NCBI GenBank assembly: GCA_015350385.1
Contig: WNKI01000001.1
Coordinates: 4,962,439 to 5,026,438, forward strand
Source of the DNA: Aculops lycopersici
Lineage: Eukaryota; Arthropoda; Arachnida; Trombidiformes; Eriophyidae
Direction of reading: 5' to 3'
Length of the DNA: 64,000 bases
The notes under the pieces are model-generated. The model had not been told where the DNA came from. It did not search any database and saw only the letters and a list, made by a program, of their open reading frames with translations. The translations under genes and the position numbers were made by a program. This document shows positions 10,506 through 20,075 of the stretch, piece by piece. The number at the start of each line of letters is the position of its first letter. Position 1 is the first letter of the stretch.

Positions 10506-11825
10506 TTAATTAGATTGATTCGTTGCAAAGACTTTCAAAGTTGAGTCAGCGGAGCCACTCAGCACAAGGTCGCTGTTCCTCCAGTTTACGTCTAGAACCT
10601 TGTCATGGTGACCGATCAAATCGTAGAGCGATGCCTTGGGAGACCTAAGATCCCATAGTTTCACTACATTATCATAACCGCCGGAAATGAAATTGTTAGG
10701 ATTTTTACCAAAGGCAACACTAGACACCCATGCCGTGTGTGAAGTGTAAGCTGCCTTTGCAGTTGCGTTTTCCGGCGCACGAGCATCCCAGGCTCTGATG
10801 TGCCGATCACACGAGGCTGATATAATTAGATTCATCTCTTGAGAGTAATCTATACCAAGTAGGGGCTTTGCAGATAAAACTCGACGCTTGCATTCGCCAA
10901 CTTCAACATCCCACACACAGATGGTTCGATCCATCGAACAGGTTGCTAAACTCTTGAACTCTTCACTATCACCTAACCACCTGACGCCCGTGACTGACTC
11001 CTTGTGGCCTGTTAATGTAACCATAGCTCTTCTAATGGTATCAGTGATTGACTTTTCACTCGATTTTGTCTTCTGTTTCTTCTTACCACTACTCGTTTCA
11101 TTCTCTTCATCTGCAATGTTTTGCAGTCCTGTTGACCAAATCCGGATGGTCTTATCGAAACTTCCAGTTGCAACTAAATCATCTGAACTATCTGAACAGT
11201 TAACACTTCGATTATGTCCACTGAATGTGAATATTATCTCTGATTTGTTCGTTATCGTATTGAAGCTCCTAACAAAGCTCAATTCGTCATGTCCACTCGA
11301 AACAAAAAATAATTCACTCTTCTTCGCCGAGCCAGGAAGTGCAATCCATTTAACTCGAGTGACCGGCTTCTTGTGTGCATTTTCTATGACTGCTAAACAT
11401 TTCCTATCCTTTATCGTAAATATCCTGATGGAGTTATCATATGATCCACTGATTATGTGAGATTCATTGGCATCAACACAGCTGACCCAATCTTCGTGAG
11501 GAATGGCTTCTCGAGGCTCCGGCGCCTCGAAGGATAGGACATACTCGATCTCGACAAGTTTTTCACTAAGTATCTCATCGGCACTTATCTCGTCTGCGTA
11601 TATAGCTAGATGCTTTTCAACAGAAACTTGTAAGAACCTCCCCCCGACGAGAAAGTCGAATGTGAGCTTATTCAATTTGGAATCATCGAGCTTGTCTTGT
11701 TGCTTGAGGAAAGTCCGTACAATATCATTTAGTTGCTCCTTGTCGACACTGTTGCTCAGTTCAATAACTGTGTCACCGACTGAATACTTGTCCAACTTGG
11801 TCGTTAGTTTACCTTGGAAAGTCAT
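10506..11825 (-). CDS. WDR12: Ribosome biogenesis protein WDR12 (Ytm1)
   Basis: WD40 protein of the PeBoW complex (PES1-BOP1-WDR12), needed for 60S subunit maturation in the nucleolus. Length is 439 residues (human 423). The N-terminal NLE domain (about 1-90) is ubiquitin-like and in yeast Ytm1 is extracted by the AAA ATPase Rea1. It is followed by the SFEAPEPREAIPHEDWVSCVD linker and seven WD40 blades with clear signatures such as IISGSYDNSIRIF, VATGSFDKTIRIWS, LATCSMDRTICVWD and FISGGYDNVVKLWDLRSP. Blade 3-4 carries a Lys-rich insertion, as in orthologues. Intronless. Confidence 0.95.
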   Translation of the reverse strand: MTFQGKLTTKLDKYSVGDTVIELSNSVDKEQLNDIVRTFLKQQDKLDDSKLNKLTFDFLVGGRFLQVSVEKHLAIYADEISADEILSEKLVEIEYVLSFEAPEPREAIPHEDWVSCVDANESHIISGSYDNSIRIFTIKDRKCLAVIENAHKKPVTRVKWIALPGSAKKSELFFVSSGHDELSFVRSFNTITNKSEIIFTFSGHNRSVNCSDSSDDLVATGSFDKTIRIWSTGLQNIADEENETSSGKKKQKTKSSEKSITDTIRRAMVTLTGHKESVTGVRWLGDSEEFKSLATCSMDRTICVWDVEVGECKRRVLSAKPLLGIDYSQEMNLIISASCDRHIRAWDARAPENATAKAAYTSHTAWVSSVAFGKNPNNFISGGYDNVVKLWDLRSPKASLYDLIGHHDKVLDVNWRNSDLVLSGSADSTLKVFATNQSN

Positions 11826-12140
11826 TTTGAAGAGAATGTTTCAATAATTATGCCTAATTTAAATGTTTACTCATCAATATCAAAATTAGGAACGATGCAA
11901 GTTTGTTACCACGTGGATGTTTCAAGCTTGTTTGCTTCTGGTGAGCGGCGATCGGTGGTCTCCAATTTTTATGCACCAAACTGTAGAGACAATTTCGTAG
12001 AACTCCCATAATGTCAGCTTGTTCCGCATAAACAACAGGATCACCCAGATTTCATCATTTCACAATCCAATCAAGGTTAGGAATTATATTCACGACAGTA
12101 TATTTCTTTAGAAATAATTACTACCAACAAATCATTCAAT
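11826..12140. promoter_or_regulatory. Divergent promoter region, WDR12 / CAPZB
   Basis: 315 bp between two divergent starts, so both promoters must be within or overlap it. No TATA-like or other specific element could be assigned. Confidence 0.4.
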
Positions 12141-12971
12141 ATGGGTGACCAACTAGAGAATGCCTTAAATCTAATGCGTCGTCTTCCTCCACAAAGGATC
12201 GACAAGAGTTTAAATGATCTATTAGACCTTCTACCCGACTATGTGGAGGATTTGTTGTCGTCTGTTGACCAACCACTTCGAACTCTTCAGGATAGTGAGA
12301 ATGGCAAATCTTTCCTTTTATGTGATTACAATCGGGACGGAGATTCCTGGCGCTCGCCATGGAGCAATAAATATTATCCAGAACAGATTGAAGGAAACTT
12401 TCCAAATGAACGTCTTCGTCAGCTCGAAATTGAGACCAATCAAGCCTTTGACCAGTACAGGGAGTTGTACTTTGAGGGTGGCAATTCTTCAGTTTATCTA
12501 TGGGATCAAGATATGCCCAATCAGAGCTTCGCTGGAGTCATCTTGATCAAGAACTTTTGCGACGAATCGAAGAAGATCAAAGGTTGCTGGGATTCTATCC
12601 ATGTATTTGAAGCAGTAGAGAAAGACGGTAGTAGACTAGTTCATTATAAACTCATATCGACAGTCATGTTGTGGCTTGAGACAAATAAGAAAAACTCCGG
12701 CACCATGAATATGGGAGGTAGTTTAACTAGACAAATCGAGCAGGATTCGCAAGTAACCGATATGAGCTCACATATTCCTAACATCGGTAGGCTAGTTGAG
12801 GATATGGAAAACAAGATTCGTAATACTTTGAACGAGATATACTTTGGAAAAACAAATAGTATTCTGAATGGTTTGCGATCCCTTGCACCATTATCGGACC
12901 AGAAGCAACAAGATGCCTTAAGGACAGACTTAGCAAATGCCTTACAGAAGAGGAGAAACGAACAGAGTTAG
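12141..12971 (+). CDS. CAPZB: F-actin-capping protein subunit beta
   Basis: Beta subunit of the CapZ heterodimer, which caps actin barbed ends. Length is 276 residues (human 272-277). The family is recognisable from end to end: MRRLPPQxIxKxLxDLxxLxP near the N-terminus, LLCDYNRDGDSWRSPWSNKYYP (about 57-78), RxLEIETNQAFDQYRELYFEGGxSSVYLWD (about 93-122), WDSIHVFE, the STVMLWL strand, the LTRQIEQD segment, and the amphipathic C-terminal tentacle from about residue 245. Convergent with the neighbouring two-TM gene, 118 bp away. Intronless. Confidence 0.97.
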   Translation: MGDQLENALNLMRRLPPQRIDKSLNDLLDLLPDYVEDLLSSVDQPLRTLQDSENGKSFLLCDYNRDGDSWRSPWSNKYYPEQIEGNFPNERLRQLEIETNQAFDQYRELYFEGGNSSVYLWDQDMPNQSFAGVILIKNFCDESKKIKGCWDSIHVFEAVEKDGSRLVHYKLISTVMLWLETNKKNSGTMNMGGSLTRQIEQDSQVTDMSSHIPNIGRLVEDMENKIRNTLNEIYFGKTNSILNGLRSLAPLSDQKQQDALRTDLANALQKRRNEQS

Positions 12972-13089
12972 CTGGTCTAACCAGTGCAATTTGCACCAAA
13001 AGCATCAAAATAGGAGAATACATACAAATTCGACACAATAATAATGAACCTATTTATATGTGAAGCTATGCTCTAACTTTTTCACAGCA

Positions 13090-13788
13090 TTACGAATCAT
13101 CTGGAGTCTGTGCCTTAAGTTTATTCTTATACTTCTTTCGAGGTTTCTTTTTGGCAATCGGCTCTTTTTCGCCAACTGCGTTGGTCGGGATGTTAGATGG
13201 GTCCTCGATTTTTCTCCCCTGAAGGATCCTTTCTTTCTCCGCTTTGTCTTTATCTCTATCTACCTTGTATCTCTCAGACTTAGCTCTGGCATCTTTTTGC
13301 CTCAGGGATATGTCGGAGTGGTCGGATTGCCCGAATTTGTGACTCTTTGTGTTTGGCGGAGTTAGGTTAACAAAACTACTGCCACCTACTTCTCCGAGTG
13401 TCGGTTGCAATGGCGGACTCTTAGCTAGCTTCAATGATTGTTCAGGCGTCGAATTGATGGTTAGTACTGTTTTGTAGAGGCTACCTGAGTTTTCATCTTG
13501 ATTTGGAATCGTTGTCCGATCACTGACATCATGTTGCGGCGAGTTCTCGGCTACCTTTTTATAATCCGAACAGATCAGTATCACTAGTGCCGATGTGGTC
13601 GCGGCACAGGCAAATAATAGGGATAATATAAACCCCCACCACCAAATTAGATAACCAGGCTCTAGGGGGTCACAGCTAACGGCTACAAAAATTAGGACAA
13701 GCAACATCAGAGCTGTCAAGTACATTAAACAAAACTTCGACACCGTTTTTGATGTACACATAACCTGCCTTGTCGCTGGATTATCCAT
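13090..13788 (-). CDS. Unknown protein with two N-terminal membrane segments and a basic tail
   Basis: The 232-residue ORF has two hydrophobic segments (about 19-38 and 48-71) separated by a short SCDPLEPGY loop. A long polar region follows (74-170, Ser/Thr/Pro-rich), then a charged, probably helical KDARAKSERYKVDRDKDKAEKER stretch split by Gly, and a Lys-rich C-terminus (about 210-232). The short loop between the membrane segments implies a hairpin with both ends on the same side. No family was recognised. Its length and its clean convergence with CAPZB support a real gene. Confidence 0.6.
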   Translation of the reverse strand: MDNPATRQVMCTSKTVSKFCLMYLTALMLLVLIFVAVSCDPLEPGYLIWWWGFILSLLFACAATTSALVILICSDYKKVAENSPQHDVSDRTTIPNQDENSGSLYKTVLTINSTPEQSLKLAKSPPLQPTLGEVGGSSFVNLTPPNTKSHKFGQSDHSDISLRQKDARAKSERYKVDRDKDKAEKERILQGRKIEDPSNIPTNAVGEKEPIAKKKPRKKYKNKLKAQTPDDS

Positions 13789-14304
13789 ATCTCCGTAAAT
13801 TAGTAACTTGTATCGAACTATTAATTAAATATTATGTAATCAATACTAAAGTGATTATCCATCATTATTGGTCCGCTGCATTGTCCATCTTTTAAAGAAA
13901 CTTGACCATTTGCTTGCGATCAGACGACGACCGTAACTGACAATGGGCACTCGTTGCGTGGTTTGCTCAATCGAGAAGATAGAGTGATATCATTCATTAT
14001 CAGTCAACTTTTAAGATACATAATAATAATCGAATTTTAAATTCCAATCGTTAGTCTAGAATTGAACAGATTTTATGTAGCCACAAGTGGCGAATGATAG
14101 CCGGCCATAGAAGACCCTATATGCACAGTGCGCTAGGCAATCTCTCATTGAGTTGTGTGCATAGCGCTTCAAATTTCAATTCCAAAAGGTAGGCGACATG
14201 CGCAGTAGGGTTGAGTCAAGTTGGCGCGACTAACTTGGTGGTGTTTCCCGAGGTTGATATGACATCATTCATAGAACACCTTTTGGCGATAGCGAAGCGG
14301 CAAC
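13789..14304. promoter_or_regulatory. Divergent region, two-TM gene / LMO
   Basis: 516 bp between divergent genes. CATGCGCA near 14198 is NRF1-half-site-like. No gene seen. Confidence 0.35.
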
Positions 14305-15273
14305 ATGAAACCCAAGAGGAGCAGCAACCTTGCCAAGATTGCTCTTGTGCCGGGCAATCAAGACAAATCAACTTTTAAGCCAAGTAAAGAGCAACGACAA
14401 CATCATTCCAACACGCTGAAGAAAATCAAGAATGGCTCTGCAGCTCCAACTACTAGCTCAAAACAGCCCAACAATAAGGCTCAAGTATCAACAGGGGCAA
14501 CAAATAACAATAGCAACAAAATTCAAACCAAGACACCGGTCACCTGCGCTGGATGCAAAAAACTCATCAAGAGAGACAAGTTTCTACTAATGGCCAATGA
14601 CAAGTATTGGCACGAGAATTGTTTAAGGTGCGATAGATGCAACATTCGGCTTGGCGAGTTAGGTTCGTCTCTTTTTCACAAGAATGACATGAATTTGTGT
14701 CGACAGGATTATTTGGAGATGTTCGGCAAGTCTGGAGTTTGCTCTCTATGTCAAAAAATAATTTGCGCCTCAGAAATGGTGATGAAAGCTCGAGAGAATG
14801 TATATCATCTTGAATGTTTTGCTTGCCAACTTTGTGGCTCTAGATTTTGCGTTGGTGACAAGTTTTACCTGTGCGAAAATCGAATTGTTTGCGAATACGA
14901 CTACGAGGAACACATACTACCAATACAAATCTCGTTACGTGGACAACAGGAAGTCGTTGCAATTATGGACTCGATCAACCCTCAACTTCCCGGTGAGCAA
15001 ACTCAAGTTCTAGCGGCACCGTCAACGATGACACCACAACCTGAGCTTAGATCCTTACCTAACAGATCAAACAACTTTCTGGCGAGAACTCTGGGTCCAA
15101 AAGAAATCAACGAGGAGTCTAATGAGACTCCTGATGGACAGACTAGCAATCTAGAGACACTGCAAAGTAAAATGGGAGATCAAAGCGATGAAACGGAGCC
15201 AACCATCAATCAAGACCTCAAATCTACGGAGTGTGAAGCCGACGAAACTAAGGCTCAATTGCCACCGGTGTAG
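14305..15273 (+). CDS. LMO: LIM-only transcriptional cofactor (LMO/Beadex family)
   Basis: Adaptor made of two tandem LIM domains that bridges LDB/Chip to LIM-homeodomain, GATA or bHLH factors. LIM1 (about 77-135) starts CAGCKKLIKRDKFLLM and includes the KYWHENCLRCDRC zinc site. LIM2 (about 142-205) starts CSLCQKIICASEMVM and contains NVYHLECFACQLCGSRFCVGDKF, which is close to LMO1/2/3 rather than LMO4. The protein is 322 residues, about twice the usual LMO length, owing to a Lys/Asn/Gln-rich N-terminus (1-76) and an acidic Ser/Glu-rich tail (205-322). No homeodomain follows, which separates it from LIM-HD proteins. Confidence 0.92.
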   Translation: MKPKRSSNLAKIALVPGNQDKSTFKPSKEQRQHHSNTLKKIKNGSAAPTTSSKQPNNKAQVSTGATNNNSNKIQTKTPVTCAGCKKLIKRDKFLLMANDKYWHENCLRCDRCNIRLGELGSSLFHKNDMNLCRQDYLEMFGKSGVCSLCQKIICASEMVMKARENVYHLECFACQLCGSRFCVGDKFYLCENRIVCEYDYEEHILPIQISLRGQQEVVAIMDSINPQLPGEQTQVLAAPSTMTPQPELRSLPNRSNNFLARTLGPKEINEESNETPDGQTSNLETLQSKMGDQSDETEPTINQDLKSTECEADETKAQLPPV

Positions 15274-16463
15274 CAGCCTACAAAGGATCTCGATTGATAT
15301 TAAAGAGTTTTGCCGTTGACTAGTCCCAGTTTTAGAATACAAAATGAGAGTTCATTTAAGCTGGTCATAAACTAGCTAGCATTCTAATCTGCATAGCGAT
15401 GCTATTCTTCATAATGGCACATTGACCAAAGGAATTGTTAGTCTATTAGACCGTTATCTTAATGGTATGCAAAGTTTCCATTGAATTTTTTCTCACCTAA
15501 CTGGCTCGTGGTGGTAGTGGTTAACTTTCGCTGACGAGACTTAAATTGCTACACCAGTATGATGTGGTTGGCGCGAGCAAGAGACGACTAGAGGCTGCCA
15601 ATTGTGGTTGGTCCACTTTCCCGGTAGAGGCTATGGGCATTGTGGTNNNNNNNNNNNNNNNNNNNNNNNNNNNNNNNNNNNNNNNNNNNNNNNNNCTATT
15701 GCTGTGACGATGGAGGTTTGTTGCCCACAATGAGTCACACTGCAACACTATCACCGCAAGCCATAAAATTGGATACTTTTACTCCCACTTTCTGTACACA
15801 ACACAGCAACTTCAACTTTGTCACCAGGAAGCCAAAAGTTATTCTAAAGTATGAGGCTAGTTACGAAGACGGCCACGTCGAAGAGCAAACATGTCAGGTG
15901 ATGGCAACGCGGGCGGAAACGATGAGCGCAGTGTAGGTGGTTTTGTGGAAATGGTTTGTTACTCGGAATCAAAGTCAAATTGCCGGAAACGTTGGATTAG
16001 AGCGACTACGAGGAGAGCAAAACTAAACTTGTCCGAGAAGTTGTGATAAAATTTCAAAGGCATTACATTCTAGACTGGCCAGCCGCATAGATCTCTGGCC
16101 ACTGGTCACACGAATTAGGATAGAGGAAAGTAAAAAGTTGCCATTTGGACAGCGTGACTAGGGGACTTGAAAGCCAGGGAGACATTCGAATGTTTGGGCA
16201 AATCTTTTTGTGTCCGGTTCATAGGCTGTTTTTAGATTAGAAACTTGCGATAAGTCTTCGGGCTTCCGATGCTCATAGTGTACAGTTTGGTGGTTTACTT
16301 TTTTTATCTCCCACCCCCAGGATTAGTTTGCAACCGGGACCAGCCAATGATATCGTCTGTCTGGGGAGGAAAATCAAAAACGCAGTAGCCACTAAGCTAA
16401 CACGAGACATTGGATGGAGATTTTTGGACAAAAATTCGGTCCTATGGTAAGATATTTCACAAT
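15274..16463. other. Intergenic with assembly gap, LMO / RING1-B convergent region
   Basis: 1.2 kb between convergent genes, containing a run of N at 15647-15695. ORFs across the gap have no recognisable content. No gene could be supported. Confidence 0.4.
15647..15695. other. Assembly gap (49 N)
   Basis: Run of ambiguous bases. The true length may differ from 49. No known gene is interrupted. Confidence 0.99.
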
Positions 16464-17156
16464 TTAATTGTTGATTGAAAATTCCCTAGACTGCTCGGAT
16501 GGCTTGTAAAAGTACAACTCCAATGGCCTATCTAGAGGCAATTGATAGGAGCGCTTAATTTCCTCAAGTGTCATGTTGCCGGTAAGCATTTCATAGCGTC
16601 CAATTGAAATATTTGCAACTATGCACAATTTGTACTGCTCATTGTTGGTCAAATCAGGTGGATGTCTTAAAAATTCTGATGATTTCATTGCTAGAAAGCG
16701 AGTGATATGTTCTACGGTGGAATCCTCAGGTAGCTTTAGATAACGAGTTTTTTGGCCATTCAATTGTTTCAACACAATCTCAATCATAGGCGCCTGATTG
16801 GCTGTGGTGGCGGCATCGGTTTGTTGTTCCTGGTATCCATTGCAAATAAGTGCGATTGTTCTATCAAACCTAATATCTGGTCTGAATGACTTAGCTTGTG
16901 CTGGCAGTTTCTTATGACAAACTGGACATTCTTTCCTGCAAACTTTCTCTACACACTTTTTGCAAAATCTATGCAAACACTCTGGAGCAGCTCGAGTATC
17001 TTTTAGTATTTCCTGACAAACAGGACACAGGATCTCTCTATAAAAAGCTGGTGGTGAGATGACAATCTCTGAGTCAAGTGTTATCTTCTGAGGTTCTCTT
17101 TGTAATTCATATTCGGTTAGCTCCCAAGTATCCATTGCAATTTGACTGAAGTGCAA
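16464..17156 (-). CDS. RING1/RNF2-type Polycomb protein, divergent copy B
   Basis: Second RING1-like protein, 230 residues, on the opposite strand to copy A and 6 kb away. It keeps the RNF2-like N-terminal box (TWELTEYELQREPQK, residues 10-24) that copy A has partly lost. The RING (about 44-84) retains all cysteines and the histidine, but the loop before the last CPVC pair is three residues shorter than in copy A. The following segment (KKLPAQAKSFRPDIRFD) does not preserve the basic pair that RNF2 uses on the nucleosome. RAWUL (about 122-222) spans IEIVLKQLNGQKTRY to RPLELYFYKPSE. It may be a structural PRC1 subunit with altered ligase activity. PCGF-type RINGs are less likely, given the TWEL box and the RING1-style RAWUL. 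Confidence 0.88.
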   Translation of the reverse strand: MHFSQIAMDTWELTEYELQREPQKITLDSEIVISPPAFYREILCPVCQEILKDTRAAPECLHRFCKKCVEKVCRKECPVCHKKLPAQAKSFRPDIRFDRTIALICNGYQEQQTDAATTANQAPMIEIVLKQLNGQKTRYLKLPEDSTVEHITRFLAMKSSEFLRHPPDLTNNEQYKLCIVANISIGRYEMLTGNMTLEEIKRSYQLPLDRPLELYFYKPSEQSREFSINN

Positions 17157-17839
17157 TATTGATAACTAAGAATGAGATTGTCTTTTTGGAATTAATTTCT
17201 TGGTGATAGTTAAAAAGATATTATATTCCACTGTAAAATTCCTGATATTTGAGGCCAATTGTTCATGACATACATTAAGATCGTGGTGATGGACCAAATT
17301 GATGAGTTTGGTAATGATGCAAGAGCGTGACGAATTTCTTTCAAAAGTTCTTCCTTTTGTTTACAATCGCTGGGGCCCGGGAATATTTTTTCTGTCGATG
17401 TTGTGCTGCAACTTGCGAGTGAGAGATCTCGAGCAGTCTTTTATAAATGGCTGCACTCCAACGAGAGCAGTGTAACACAGCCGAACCCGACTTGTCCATA
17501 GAGATAACGTCGATGGCAATCCACAGCCCGATCGCCCTCCCAATGCGGCTGTGTGCTCATAGGAATATGGATCCTGAGCCTCGCCTTTGATGCTATGCCA
17601 TAACACTACATTGAACTCCAAAGATGCAGAATTGTCTGCTTTTATCGAACCCCGACAGGTTTGTGATTTAATTGGGAAACGATTTTGTTGATTGCCTTCG
17701 TAATGTGGCAATAGTATTTTAATATTTTTAAACCAAGACTGATCAATAATTATTCGATGTCATGCTTGCGACATCCATAACTTAAAATCAATTGTAACCT
17801 GTAAATCAACCAAGAACCCGCAACTCAACATCCCTAATC
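17157..17839. other. Divergent region, RING1-B / SHC
   Basis: 683 bp between divergent genes. A 116-codon minus-strand ORF here has no domain and is probably chance. Nothing else seen. Confidence 0.35.
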
Positions 17840-18838
17840 ATGGACAACTTCGGTGGAGGTCTCAATGACTTCACGAGGCAAATCAAATACATCGGCTATA
17901 TTGGAGTCAATACATCAATGAGAAGTTTAGAGCGAAATGTCAGATCGGAAGTTGCAAAAGAATCCATCAACAGGTTGTGCGAAGCTACTAATATAAGCAA
18001 CCTTGTTGACCAAAGGCGTTTCGTGAATGTCAGTCATATGCTAGAGGATAAGCCGAACTTAAGGCATTCAGGAATTGATGTTGACTTGCGGATAGGATGC
18101 GATGATCTTAAAATTGTATCAAGTGCAACGGGAGAAGTTTTATTCCAACACAAGATGCCAAATGTATCATTTGCTTCTGGCGGTGATGAGTTTGCTGCAG
18201 ACTTCGTTGCTTATGTAGCTAAGGACGATATTCTCGGTAGAGCATGTTTTGTTTTGAGGTGTTACAATTCAGCTGGTAGTATATTAGATGCAATAGCATG
18301 TGGATTCCAATCCCGCTCACGACAAATACGCAACCAAGCCTCTCCGAAGGTAAATCCACTGAATCTCAATAGGTTATCAAATTTCAACTCGTCCACTTTA
18401 CCTTCACCAGATTCATTTTACAATCTAGACTCGACAACGGTAGGTGATTTTGATGCCCCATGCGATGATGAAGTTATTGCTCGCACCCGATTTATACTGG
18501 AGAGGGAACCTTGGTTCCATGGGTCCTACCTAAGCCGCGAGGCTAGCGAAGAGCGACTCACTAAAGATGGCGACTTTCTAGTGCGCGAGAATATGTTAGA
18601 GCCTGGCAAATTTGTACTTAGCATCAAGTTCGGGGGTAAGAAGTTACATTTGGTATTTGATCAGCTATGTCGGAAAACAGGTAAGGTCAAGACTAAGAAG
18701 ATGGTCTTTAACGATATAAGTCACATGATCAGATACCACAATGATGAAGGTTACCCAATTGTGGCAGAGGGTCAAACTGTATACCTTAGAAATGGGGTTC
18801 GGCCAACGTCAAGACCATGGAATGCGACAAGCACTTGA
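17840..18838 (+). CDS. SHC: SHC-type PTB-SH2 adaptor
   Basis: Adaptor that links activated receptor tyrosine kinases to downstream signalling. The 332-residue ORF has an N-terminal PTB domain (about 10-160; IKYIGYIGVNTSMRSLE, SFASGGDEFAADFVAYVAKD) and a C-terminal SH2 domain (about 228-322; EPWFHGSYLSREASEERL, FLVRE with the phosphate-binding Arg). This PTB-then-SH2 order is specific to SHC. The linker (about 165-225) is only about 60 residues and has a single tyrosine in SFYNLD, at the place of the vertebrate YYN site, so the consensus YxN GRB2-binding motif is not evident. Intronless. Convergent with Pc. Confidence 0.93.
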   Translation: MDNFGGGLNDFTRQIKYIGYIGVNTSMRSLERNVRSEVAKESINRLCEATNISNLVDQRRFVNVSHMLEDKPNLRHSGIDVDLRIGCDDLKIVSSATGEVLFQHKMPNVSFASGGDEFAADFVAYVAKDDILGRACFVLRCYNSAGSILDAIACGFQSRSRQIRNQASPKVNPLNLNRLSNFNSSTLPSPDSFYNLDSTTVGDFDAPCDDEVIARTRFILEREPWFHGSYLSREASEERLTKDGDFLVRENMLEPGKFVLSIKFGGKKLHLVFDQLCRKTGKVKTKKMVFNDISHMIRYHNDEGYPIVAEGQTVYLRNGVRPTSRPWNATST

Positions 18839-19142
18839 TTGTAAACTTTTAACAATTGAATCACTGCCAATAAATATTTACATGTATAGATTTACCATGG
18901 TCATCATTATGTCTTTATTCTTGCCTCTAGGCCGAATATATCACGTTTTTGTAGTTGGTTTGATACGCAAGAATCTCAGATCCATAAAAACCCGAGATAT
19001 TCGCTGAGAATTTGTCAATCAGTGTATGATGAATATTAATATTATATTCTTGTAGTTATATGTAGTTATATAATCTAATACGCTTTAGATTGGGTATCTT
19101 ATTTGATGACTTAAGCTGACTGGCTTTTCAGTCAGATAAAAT
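18839..19142. other. Convergent 3' intergenic region, SHC / Pc
   Basis: 304 bp AT-rich region between convergent stops, with AATAAA at about 18870. No gene seen. Confidence 0.35.
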
Positions 19143-20075
19143 TTACTTGTCAGATAATCTTTCAACAATTGTGACAGTTTTACCATTCGCGGTAACGGAT
19201 GTGACACATGTATTCATAATAGCAAATCGATCCACCATTGGCTTGAGGGGAATAGAGAATTCTGTAATGGAGCATTCTGTTGCCTTGTCTATCTTAGGAC
19301 TTGATAAAACCTCACCTTTGATGTTAGATAGTTTCTTTAGACTATTCTCGAGGGTCTTAGCAACCAGAGTGGAGGTAGAAGCTGTGGCTGATGCCGTGGA
19401 GGGTCTTTGTGGGGTCAGTTGCGTCGAATGGTTAGGTAGTTGTGGTTTTGGTGGTGTTTGCTGTTGTCTCTTATGGTTTGGATTTTGTTGATCAATTGTT
19501 GCATGTTGTTGTGAGTGTGAGGGTTTCGGTGGAGATATGTGTGTGCTAGATGACGTCAGGGATGTTGACGTTATTGCCGAGTTAATTGATGGTCGCGAAG
19601 CTAACCTACTGGTGCTAATTTCCGCGTCTGCGAGTGGCGTTGGGCTAACTGTTGTTGTTGATATCTCCGAGTTTTCCGGCGAACTATCCAAAGATTTGCT
19701 TGTGGATTGACCTGTTGTCGGAATTGCTGTTGCGGTTGCTGCCTCCAATTCCGCTGTTGTTGTACTTGGAGCTCGCTTAACTGGTCGATTTGGCCGATGG
19801 GCACTGCTGCTGCTACCACTAGCGCCACGACTGTGTCTTGGTGTGGTTGACTGGTTGCTACTTGTGCTATTCCTACCCTTGGGCCTACCTGGCCCAGTGC
19901 TTACTGGCTTGGGGTTTTTATTGTAAGACTCTAGAAGACTCCTATCTAAAATGTGTTCGATCGGCTCCCATGTGCTCTCGCTGACAGGATATCCCTTCCA
20001 TTTGATCCTGTATTTGGTCACTCCCTTTTCAACTTTATGAGATAAAATCTTTTCTGCATTATAAATGTCGCCCAT
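19143..20075 (-). CDS. Pc: Polycomb / CBX chromodomain protein
   Basis: PRC1 reader of H3K27me3. Length is 310 residues. The N-terminal chromodomain (about 3-55) has the aromatic-cage residues Y5, W26 and Y29 and the STWEP motif. It is followed by an AT-hook-like GRPKGR core (63-68) and a long Ser/Thr/Pro/Gln-rich region (70-265). The C-terminal block (about 275-310) includes VTSVTANGKTVTI, which matches the CBX C-box that docks on the RAWUL domain of RING1 proteins. The C-box and the lack of a chromoshadow domain separate it from HP1. Two RING1-type genes, its expected partners, lie within 10 kb. Intronless. Confidence 0.93.
   Translation of the reverse strand: MGDIYNAEKILSHKVEKGVTKYRIKWKGYPVSESTWEPIEHILDRSLLESYNKNPKPVSTGPGRPKGRNSTSSNQSTTPRHSRGASGSSSSAHRPNRPVKRAPSTTTAELEAATATAIPTTGQSTSKSLDSSPENSEISTTTVSPTPLADAEISTSRLASRPSINSAITSTSLTSSSTHISPPKPSHSQQHATIDQQNPNHKRQQQTPPKPQLPNHSTQLTPQRPSTASATASTSTLVAKTLENSLKKLSNIKGEVLSSPKIDKATECSITEFSIPLKPMVDRFAIMNTCVTSVTANGKTVTIVERLSDK

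Noticed and set aside
15521..15936. ORFs spanning the assembly gap
   Set aside because: They depend on the arbitrary length of the N run and encode nothing recognisable.
17361..17711. 116-codon minus-strand ORF upstream of SHC
   Set aside because: No domain; sits between divergent promoters.
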